DNA from: Syngnathus acus
Taxonomy: Eukaryota; Chordata; Actinopteri; Syngnathiformes; Syngnathidae
Assembly: GCF_901709675.1 (NCBI RefSeq)
Contig: NC_051095.1
Coordinates: 12,909,456-12,973,455, forward strand
Reading direction: 5' to 3'
Length of the DNA: 64,000 bases
The position numbers and the translations under genes are program-made. Positions 12,772-22,700 of this stretch are shown here, piece after piece. The notes under the pieces are model-generated. The model had not been told where the DNA came from. It ran no database searches and saw nothing but the letters and a program-made list of their open reading frames with translations. Within the stretch, counting starts at the first letter, position 1. Every line of letters starts with the position of its first letter.

Positions 12772-12829
12772 GACACCGCAGGGAATTGAACCCCGTCCCG
12801 ACAAAGTCAGGAGTGCCACCACCGGAGTC
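12772..12829 (-). ncRNA. mascRNA: mascRNA (tRNA-like small RNA from malat1)
   Basis: This 58-nt stretch can fold as a tRNA-like cloverleaf and closely resembles human mascRNA. Shared blocks include GGTGG..GGCACTCCTG and GGACGGGGTTCAA. The T-arm has five pairs (CGGGG with CCCUG) around the seven-base loop UUCAAUU, with a B-box-like GGTTCAATTCC. The anticodon-like stem is CCUGA paired with UCGGG around CUUUG. The acceptor-like stem pairs GACUCCG with CGGUGUC and has a single U-U mismatch at position 4. The A-rich tract ending GCAAAA abuts the 5' end, where RNase P cuts in mammals. Confidence 0.93.
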
Positions 12830-12915
12830 TTTTGCTTTTTGTTCTTACTGTATTGTGGGCAAAAGCAAAACCTGGAGGAACAAAGCAAGGAGCTTGTTCC
12901 TCCAGGAAAAGAAAA
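12830..12915 (-). ncRNA. malat1: MALAT1 ENE: triple-helix stability element
   Basis: On the minus strand U-rich motif 1 is at 12907-12915. A perfect stem follows: CCTGGAGGAACAAG, loop, then CTTTGTTCCTCCAGG, within 12871-12906. U-rich motif 2 is at 12861-12870. Then comes a linker, and the A-rich tract lies at about 12830-12845, directly before mascRNA. In mammals these two U tracts and the A tract form a bipartite triple helix that blocks 3' decay. Motif order, spacing and sequence all fit. Confidence 0.92.
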
Positions 12916-15900
12916 CCCATGACGACCTGGCCGCTATGTGATCTCGTCACCGCATGGGTTATGTCTGGACACGAAGCTGAAACTAGAAGACAACTGGTTG
13001 CCCCCGCACCCCAGCATTTCCCGCAACTATAATGTATGGTGGGGCGATTCAAGAGGATCCCTTCATTAAATGTGATACCAGCATCTCAGGTGGTACGCAA
13101 AGCCCATTTTCCCCTCATGAACGATACTGGACAGGACACTCCTGGTCGAACGAACTGTCAAAGCTGTTGTAAGGGGGGGAAAAACAGACAATTTGAGGCT
13201 CCCCACCCCCTCCCCTCCCATATATACACCCCAAAACATACCAATGTAAGGTTTTCATTTACCACCACCAGGCGAAACCACATTAATGGCCAGCTACTCT
13301 TCCGCAGTGAAGCACAATTTCAAAACTAGGAAGGCAGAATCAAGGCATCCGACGGCTTGGCGCAGAGGTTTAAGATGTGAGCCTTGAGTGATTAATGCTG
13401 AAAAACATCCTGAAAAGACAAGATTGTTGTGCCCACCCCACAAACTCCCAAAGCTTGGCATTGTAACTAAACATTACGCACAAAGTACAAACAGGTTATG
13501 CAGCGCTGATGTACATGCAGCAAAGGTAGTTACACTTTAAAGCCATAGCATGGAGATTGAGAATTGAAATTACTTAACTTTCAACATACAAGTGATGCGC
13601 ATTAGGGGGGGTGGGGGGGGGGAACAAACTTGCAGCTGTTGATCTAAGTGACTGGATTCTCCGTTCCATCACAGGCTAGCCCATCCCAGGTGCAAAATAG
13701 AAAATTTGTTTGGAAATTTGACCTGAGAAACCAAACGGAAAGAAGCACACACACACGAAGAGAAAGAGCAGGGCTTCTGCGAAGGATGTCGGCTTTAAGC
13801 TCAAGCGCACAAAGGGTTGATATGTCATTCAGGGGCTACACATTCGTCGACAGCTTCCACAGATGACTTTGCATTCAGAGGCGGGCGGGCGAGGTCGGAG
13901 TGGACAGACGAAAACAATCTGAAACAGAGTGATCTACACAACACCCAGCACAGAAAACTCAAAATTTCTACTCATCTTAAGTTTTAAGATGCGAAGCAAG
14001 GGTGCCCATTGGCCAAAGAGGAATTCTCTAGTAAAGCATTGTTATTCATTTGAGGTTAACATAAAGCCAGTTCCAAGATGTCTTTGTCTACAACTGTTTG
14101 GACAAACAAAGTCAACATCTTACTAGTCTCCTGGTTAGATGACATCTTTTCTGCACGAGTGTCACAACCTGAGCTCTGTAAAGAGAAGTGCAGGACACGA
14201 ACAACCATAACCAGCGCTAATTTACGTGCAACACATTTGCGTTGCATTCAAATCTAGTTCAAGCTGCACAATGCACAGCTTTTCTCAGCTACACAATGTT
14301 CTACTTCACACAGTTGCGTGATGGCTGACATTTCTATTTCAAGGCATAGAGACTTGCCACTTGCACCGTTGCGCAAGGGCATGTAGCTGAGGACTGAATG
14401 AGACTACATTAAAACCTGACAATGTGACGGTTGATTTCATAGGTCAGCAAGAATCTTGCGTTGTCAAGGGAGAGTACGCATTCCTCCTTTGTTGACTGCT
14501 CTGTAGAATTAGAGAGACGGACAAAACAACCCCTACAACCCTCACAAGTCCCATATAGAATAAATAAATCGTAGAACTGACTATTGTTATCCTTACCCGA
14601 ATGCTTTACTGCAGATATGACAATCAAGGCCCATCAAATGTGTCTGTATCTCAGCACAAGACGACAAAGCAATGCTATGTATCAAGTTACGTATAGCAAG
14701 TTGCTTTTGAGAGGAGGGCGGCCGCGCCCATACAGAACCCATCAGCGGGTTTTAGGAATTTAGCTGATTTCCAACATCAATATTTGATGGAATTCACTTA
14801 TCTGCCTTCAATTTCCACTTTGAAAGGGAGCACTCAAGCCCTGGTCACATCCATGCGCTACAAAGCTCCAAGCTTAAATACCTGAAAAGCACAAAAAGAG
14901 CTCCCCCACAAAAGCCCCCCAAAGAACAAATGCATACCAATACTGTATTCAATCGCAACAAGCTATGCATTTATTATGCAGGTAGAAAAGAATCCTTTAC
15001 AAATAGTTCACTCATTGTATTATCAATACAAAGGATGTCAACTAATTGCAAAGGAATTGCAATGGAGGAATTTTACCAGACAATGAAAGTTAAAAATGGA
15101 TACATTTAATGGCCTTACGTGATGCTCGAAGCGCAAGGAACGTGTACATACAATGAGTTAGGAGACTTCCAGGCGGTCGCGGGTATTGGAAAAGCGCACA
15201 GGACACGGCACACTGAAAAATGCAAAGGAAAAGGCCTCCCCCACAGGACCCCACCCAAATACACAGCAGTGCAAGCTACAAATTGTGACGTATAATAAAG
15301 ATTTCTCCTACAGTAATTAAATACCGCAGTTGTGAATGCGAAGAATTTCCACCTTATTCTTAGATGTGTGGAGACGTAGGCTTGGCTGTAGCTTACCGAA
15401 GGGCTGGTAAAACTTATCTGCAAAAGTAACAAAGACACAGCCCCATACCCAACCCACAGCAGCATGCCTGTACAGAATTGCAATGACTTAGTAAAGAGAC
15501 TGTTACCACATTCCAAATGTGCTCTGGCTACACCAGGTTGACTACTTTAGAGGGTGCTATCCTGCGAGGAAAACTGTCCACTTGAATGACGTGTGGTTGG
15601 CACACCGAGTTGATTCGTATTCAAGCCATTGCGATGGGAAACTTGAAAGCTGTGAAGTCTGGGAAGAGACTGGTTAACACCCCCCTCCCCTCCCCATGCA
15701 AAAACGTGTACAAGATACCCAATTAGACAAACTTCAAGTAGGGCTAGCGAACAAAGGACTGCCTCTCCCGCTGGCTGGGGGAACTACTTGTGATCGCAGG
15801 GAGTAGAGAATTCCAATAAGGCGCTGCTCTCGCCACCACACTACCAAGGCACTCGTCCCAGTGGACACCACCATGCCGAGTCAGCACGCAACAGGATTGA

Positions 15901-16224
15901 TGATCAAGGTACGCAACACTTTATAGATAGCCTGGAAAAGGGAAGAGAAAGCTGTACGAGACAATGGTCCTATAGAAAGTTTTGTGTGCATTAAATAGGG
16001 CCTGTTACAGATACCGCTACCATCATACAAACCAACGCCTTTGTGATTAACCCGTAGCATGAAGATGTTTGGGCCCTGTTCAACCCGCTTGGCTGGCTGG
16101 CTTGCTCTGGATCAGCTGAACCGCTTCAATGATGAACCTTTGACGACGCTACCCTGTCACTGGCTCCATCTGGTGGCTGCTGCTGTCTGCTCTTTTGGAC
16201 CCCTCTGATCGCCCTCAGCACTCT

Positions 16225-16350
16225 CTGGTCCCAACACGCGCTCTGGTCCTGCTCTGCCTGGTTCGCCCTCTGGTCCTGCTCTGCCTGGTTCGCCCTCTGG
16301 TCGGAACATGCGCACTGGTCCTGTCCTGCCTGGTTCGCCCTCTGGTCCCA
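16225..16350. repeat. Minisatellite inside malat1
   Basis: A unit of about 27 bases containing CTGCCTGGTTCGCCCTCTGG is repeated imperfectly about four times. Translated on the minus strand it gives a GPEGEPGRA-like pattern that mimics collagen. Given the setting inside a lncRNA, I read this as a non-coding tandem repeat. Confidence 0.75.
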
Positions 16351-17600
16351 ACACGCTCCCGCTTCGTCATCCCCGCGTCGGCCTCACTCGTTGCTGATCC
16401 CACGATCTTCTAAAGGCTAAGTCCATTCTTCCTCGCAACAACTAAGTCCATTTTCCTCTCAACAACTAAGTTCATTCCTCCAAATAAACTCAGTCCATCG
16501 GGCCAAAAAAGTAAAAAAAAAAATCTTCAATATTGAGCAACTGAGCTTGCAACTTAATTTCTGCGTTTTCAAAAAAAAAAAAAAAAATCCTTTGTCTCAA
16601 AACAGTGCTTCATTCAAGCAACTCAACATTTTCGGTACTGATGTGGCAAAAAAACAAAAATATGACTTTTGAAAATCATTGACTCATCAAAAAAAAAAAA
16701 AAAAAAAGTATTTTACATGGCTTGTTACAGTACCTACAAGTACAGGCTACCATGGTTTTTAAATTATGCTGGCTCGCATTTTTTCCCCATCAGTGGGATG
16801 ACTCATCAGATTTTGGCATTTGCCTTCAAAAATTGCCTGTTAGTAGCACAAACGAGTGTCTGTTGGCTGATACACTGACGACGCCTATAATCCAAATAAA
16901 CAAGGACATCGTAAAAAAACTAGCAACCTTTGGTCACATTTTCAATAACCAACTAATGTCCTTGGTCGGTATCAAGAGTAGTGAGACTTAAGGGGAAAAA
17001 AGGGGGGGTCAAATATATCTGCGCCACTGACTTCGGTAAACGGAAGGCGGACCACACGTGGTTCCAACCATCCAATGAAACTAGTCATAGGTCTCACGTC
17101 ACGGCGGCCATTTTGCAAAAACAACGGTTACAAAAATGAGACCGTAATAAGTCTTCAGACCATTTAAAAAAATAAGCAGTTTATGGTAAAACGAGTAAAA
17201 AGGCAACTTTGGCAGTAATTCAGCCACCAAGTGAAAGTTTCGCCAACTTTACAACCGCTAAGTTACGAAAATGTTCAATTGTACTCTAAATTGACAAAGG
17301 CCAGCTTGTGTTTTAAGGTGAGCAAAAACAGCCATTTTTAAAGTTAAGTCTGATCAAACGGCGAATAAACACTGATAAAAGACCGGAGACAAGATGCCAA
17401 CTACCGTTCATTTACTGCCCGAACAACAGAAGTTCTACATTACAATCTACGTAATTCTAAGCCACTTTCCGCATTCTTTAACAAAAGAATGTCACAAAAA
17501 ATAAAAATCTAATGACACAAAGAACGGTTTCACCTGAGCAGCCACAAGGAAAGCGCATGAAGATTCGAAGCAATGTGACTCAGGAGAGAAAATGGCGGTG

Positions 17601-17608
17601 TTTATATA
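17601..17608 (-). promoter_or_regulatory. malat1: Candidate malat1 TATA box
   Basis: TATATAAA on the minus strand is followed directly by CACCGCCATTTT, a YY1-like motif. A start site would be expected near 17577. Human MALAT1 also has a GCGCCATTTT segment near its 5' end. A second YY1-like block, AAAATGGCCGCC next to TGACGTGA, lies at about 17098-17117 and could belong to an alternative start. The promoter assignment rests on motifs and orientation only. Confidence 0.45.
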
Positions 17609-19756
17609 CGCTTCGAGTGGTTCGGTCACGGGTAGGGCTACGTATTCATGCGACACAAAAAGTAGTTCCGATTGCAACATATACTTGTTTAGGCCGAACA
17701 AAACGTTTGTATGCATGTTCTGTTCATAATTCTTGAATAAATAAACGCTAAGTAAATAAATAGATTTGTCAAAGCAGATTGTTAGGATTAAAGTACATCT
17801 GTGTTTGGTGCATGAAAAAGGGGTTGATGGGTGTGTTTAATGATTAATTAAATAATTAAATTTTATACTACAGTAATTAATTAAGTAATTAAAGTAAAAA
17901 AAAGTTATGTTTGTAAAGCTAGTGACTCCTCTCGGACCAATTTTAAATTTGAACCAAAACAGCTGACGTCAGAGTCAACGGTCGTGCGGAGTAATATTGC
18001 TGAAGCTTCGCGCATGACGCTGGGTCTACTTCTCTTTTACTGCAGTTGATACGCCTTTGTCGTCGAAACAATGTCAAATAGCCAGTTCATCAAATGTTAT
18101 TTGTGCCAAAGCCATGAACTATTTATCCTGTGCTTTTTGGTGAATATTATAACGCACGTTTGTCGCACAGTCGTAGACACGTAATTGTAGTCCCACACTG
18201 GTCGGTTATTTTAGCTGCAGTAGTCATCAATACTTTCTTGATGAATCTGGGACTACGTGTCTAATTCTAAAACGGATGATGTATGGGAATAAACCACATA
18301 TTTCTAGAAACATCTAGAATGAACCGGAATGGAAAATTACCAGCGACGTGGGAAGGGAGCAAGCAAGATGCCAAATACAGTTGGTCGTGTCCAGAAAAAA
18401 CCCCTGTCGAGAACTCCGTGAAAAATGTTATACCAAGCAGTTGATTTACCTAATACGTCAACCTATGCCGAGCTGTCAATGTCATTCTCTTTATGAGCTT
18501 TCCTATGATAAATCTTTGTCACAAAGCTTCTGAGGTGTATTCGTACGTCAAACACCGTTCGCATTGTTTTATCAAAAGAATCCAAGCAACACGCAAACAC
18601 ACGGCATTGCGTCAAAATATCAGGAACGTGTGGTGTTTTTCTTAAACGAGTAGCATACGTCAAATCACCCAATATGACATATCATGCCAAACAGTTTTCT
18701 TTGTTGACCAGCAGGGGGAGCAGCGTGAGCGTGACTCCATGGTTTCAGTCACGTCTCTCACGCACATGGTTTATCAGTAGTCCATCCCCCCAACTCTGAC
18801 GTGCAGATTTGCAGGCGACTCTCTCCACTAGGCCGGTTATGTCTGGGCAAAACTCGTTCATTTACACTTCCCTCATCATGATTCACTGGCCTGGGGCAGT
18901 GATCAAACACATCCCGGGTCTGTCCTATCACAATGAACGAATTAATGAGTTGGCTGTTGAACAGGATGCAGTCAATCCACATTCACGTGACAACTAAGCA
19001 AAATAAAGGGCTCATTTGGATTTACTTGTGTTAATAGAGGTATTTATGAAGGAGACTATTTGGCTGTGAAATAATCTTTAAAACACAATTATTAAACAAA
19101 CGATTTGGTCTGCATTATTTTAGTTGTCATTCAGTAATATTTTTGAAGTTTTTCAGGTATCATCTGGTTGTAACAAACAACAACAAAATATATGAATAAA
19201 ATAGGCACAACTGATGTTTGAGCTGGACAAATCAAATCATGTTTTATTACTGGTCATTAAAACAATGGCACCTGAAATGTCCTCCAGTTTTGAATGACCA
19301 TTAAATCAAATGCTGTCAAATGTGTTCTACCATGAGTTCAAGTCGAAGGCTGGCCCATGCCCTGCAGGGTTATGTAGTTTAGAATGGATCCTTGACATGA
19401 ATGGGTCCATTTAGAACAATAAGACATAAAGACATGTAAATTGGGGATGCAGTACCAAGCTACAGACATGTTGGTAAAAGCAAGTTATGTACATCAATTT
19501 GCTTATTGAATCCTGGTTAGATAATTTTTCCAAAAGTCCAACATCGATTAGCTATTCGATTGAGTGCCCTCTTTTAGCCAAGCCAATGAGCTCCCAGTTA
19601 CGTCAGGCATGATGCCACCATGTGTGAAGGGATTCCACTATGTGCTCCAAAGCTATTATTCCATTCCTCTGCAGCCTGACAATGGAGACAAACCTATCTA
19701 CAGTAAGTAGACACACAATCCGAGAAACCGGGCCTTTACTAAAACGACGATAGAGC
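17609..19756. other. Intergenic region between malat1 and the TJAP1-like gene
   Basis: No gene is supported here. The two genes point away from each other, so this region probably holds both promoters. It contains an AT-rich TAATTAA block (about 17840-17900), a consensus CRE (TGACGTCA) at about 17964-17971, and a short inverted repeat of a GGGACTACGTGTCT type sequence at 18173-18267. Confidence 0.5.
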
Positions 19757-22700
19757 TTGAGCGTGACGTATGTAACGCTGAAGACGAGACCATTTGGTGC
19801 AGAGCAAAAATTGGCAGCTGACAAACAGGTTACAGAACTAACAGTTACTTGTGAGAAACTGGAGCTTCGGAGCAGTCGAAGCCCTAATCACCATCAGTGG
19901 CCTGTGTACAGTCAATTCAAGCAAGGTAACATTAATAGCCTACCACCAGGGAAGATACAGGTGATGGAGAAGTATTTTAGGCCTGTTCACAGCCCCTCTG
20001 AACCGGCGGAGATGAAGCTGCGGAAGCACCACCATCCTCTTCGCGAAGATCCAGAGTCACACAGGTAGGATACTTGTGCAGACTTAAAAATGATGATTAT
20101 TGTTTGTGAAATATTGTAGGAGACAGTCAAGGATAAACCTTTCTGTGATGCTCTTATATAATGAGACGCTTTAGAGTGAGCACCACTCTAACAGTTGATA
20201 TGCACTGCAGTCGACTTGCGACCAGGCCAGCATGTGCCCAAAGTCAGCGGACACCCCCAAAGAGGACAAAATGGATGGTTGGATTGATGGATAAATGGAG
20301 GGATGGTGAAGTATGTTAAAGCTCAGTTAACAATGTGTTTGTGCCATAGGTATACGCTATTTGATGATGCTGATAGAAAGTCCGAAAAAAACCAAGGGCA
20401 CCACCACCATGGGCATGGTCACTACCTCCGAGGCAACCCTCGAACCGTCACCCATCATTATCATCATCAAATGCACCAACCTCCCCAAACTGATGAGGAT
20501 GAAATACTTGACCACAATACTCCTGTAACTCTGGCCCAAGCTTCTTCCTCCTCTCTCTCTTCATCCTCTTCCTCCATTTCTTCATCGTCCTGGTTCACGG
20601 AGGCAAGCGCAAACGATCCTTTCTGTCTCCGCCACACTGAGCGTCCACAGCATTCTTTGTCCTGCTCCAATATTGCGGACGTACGCAGGGCTTTTCAGGA
20701 AGACGACAGCAGCGAGCCTATTATCTTTGCCACGGTCACACATGGCAGCAATGGCAGTGGTGTTGCATTTCCCAAACATGGCAGCACAAAACAGATAGGG
20801 AGGGGTGATTTTTCACCCCTTGACCGAAGTCATAGCAGAAGTGAGGAAGGCCTCCTGAAGGGTAATGAAGGCCACGATGGCAGGAAACAATCCAAGGCAC
20901 CAAAGAGTGGGAGTCTATACAAGACTCTGAGTTTGAATCAAAGCCTGACTTTCAGTGACGAAGACCTCTTAGGAGATTCTAGGGGCCCAAAGAGAGCCGT
21001 GTCATCCAGCCAGCTTCCCAGCAAAGGAATCCTGAAGAACAAGGAACCTCAAGCCGACATACGCAAAGCTAAATCGATGGAGGTGATATCCCCGAGAGTT
21101 CCCAAACAAAAGAATCCCGGGGCCAGTGGTCAGGGTCAGAAAGAGATTGCGCAAGCTGAGATGGAGCAAGCGAGGGCAAATTTCGTGCAGGGAAAGTTGC
21201 AATTCTCAGCTTTCCTGGATGAGATAACAAAACAGGTGATAAGTCCGTCCTATCTCTCTATACTCGGGGTGAACAATAACAAAGTTACCGGCAAGCCCTG
21301 TGCACCAACTCAAACGTTTGATCCTGTCAAACCTGAACTCCCACCTAAGAAGCATAGGAAAAGTTCTGGTGAGGAGAGGGAACAGCATCCTAAACAGCAT
21401 AGGAGACAGGACAAAAGTGTTCGCGGCATCTCTCGAAAAGACTCAGATGGCTCCAATCCGGACAGACTGATTTCATATGCGGCTAGGAACTACCAGGGTA
21501 GCCCGCCGCCTCATCAGTTTGTCTACTCTTCCGCTCGAAATGCTCACCATGGAAGAAGCCGTAAAGACAAGAGACTGTCACCCATTGGGGGCTCTCTGAC
21601 AGAGGACAGGTACGGCAGATGTGGTTCTCAACTAACCGACGGAACCAGCACCAGCCCTGAGTTGAGCCAGCCCAAATTGCGGCACCACTACAAGCAACAA
21701 AACCATTCCTTCTATAGCCCACACACCCAACACTTCCCTCAGCCTCAGCACGTGCAGACTGGTGCAATCCAACGTGGTCCAAACACCTCACCGCCGCCCC
21801 CCCCAGCTCAGGGTGCAAGAATGGGCCTCGGGTCAGAGTCTTCATCCAGTAAATCAGACTCATCCAGGACCCGAGATACAGCCTCCACCATGACCAGTCA
21901 CAGCTCGGAGCAGAGCCGGCGTCACGATTCAATGCATGTGGGAAGCTCCAAAAAATGCAGAGTGAGTTTCTTTCAATTCTTTTGTAAAGTAACACAAAGT
22001 TGTAGTCTCATCATGACATGAATAAGACAACTGCATTTACAGTTGGAGTTAGAGTTCAGTTCAAATCAGAATACTTTATACCTGTGTCTTATGCTCCTTT
22101 CTCAGGTGTGGCACTAATGTATCTGGGTCAATATGACCCATAGGTGAGTTTAATTATACAAACATGTCATGAGCGCTTTTTTGTGTGTGCAATCCTGATC
22201 ACTAGTAACAAAGGCAATACATTAACCTGTGTGTTTTGTTTGTGTCTCAGGAACTGGAATAAGATCCACGGGTCACTTTGACCCGGGGGCGTGTGTAATT
22301 ATACTAGAGTATCAAAGAAAACAGTTTTTGGGTGTAATCCTGCTACCTAAGAAAGCCAATGTCTTTGTTTCACATGAACAGCCATTTCTCAGGAACTGGT
22401 TCAAATAGTTTTGCTAAGTAATCTGTTTGTTTGTATGCAAGTTAAATGAGAATTTTTACATGTTTCGTGATAAGGGAGTATCCAAAAAAAGAGCCACTAT
22501 AAAATGTGTGTCCCTATTCGTGGTATACGCTGCAGTATTTGCTGTCAGTACAAATTTATTTGCATATTGCATACTTCAACTAGCTTCTACAATTACGTCA
22601 TTATCCTGCATTCTGGAGGTCTGATGCGTCATACTTCTCAGGAAATAAACATCAGATGCCACCTTGATGATTTGTTAGACTAATTATAAAATGGCAAGCT

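Larger units (their letters stand above)
12772..17577 (-). ncRNA. malat1: MALAT1-type nuclear lncRNA
   Basis: MALAT1 is an abundant nuclear-speckle lncRNA. Its 3' end is not polyadenylated but is cut by RNase P upstream of a tRNA-like mascRNA and protected by a U-A-U triple helix. All of these parts are present on the minus strand at 12772-12915: U-rich motif 1 (TTTTCTTTT), a stem, U-rich motif 2 (TTTTGCTTTT), an A-rich tract (ACAAAAAGCAAAA) and mascRNA. The gene lies directly upstream of scyl1 in the same orientation, as in mammals. The body between about 12920 and 17500 has no convincing coding exons, only short unconserved reading frames. The 5' end is inferred from a TATA box at 17601-17608, giving about 4.8 kb against roughly 8 kb for human MALAT1. 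A GTGAAA donor-like site after GCTGCTCAG (near 17532) means 5' splicing cannot be excluded. The 3' end is near certain; the 5' end is a hypothesis. Confidence 0.88.

Noticed and set aside
12450-12941. 163-residue plus-strand reading frame
   Set aside because: It runs antisense through the mascRNA and triple-helix module and has no recognisable protein similarity. The RNA explanation accounts for the sequence conservation.
15115-15516. 133-residue minus-strand reading frame inside malat1
   Set aside because: Low-complexity hydrophobic translation with no recognised domain, lying in the body of the lncRNA. Chance frames of this length are expected.
16157-16354. Collagen-like GPEGEPGRA repeat on the minus strand
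   Set aside because: It is the translation of a short minisatellite with no flanking collagen domain, splice sites or start context.
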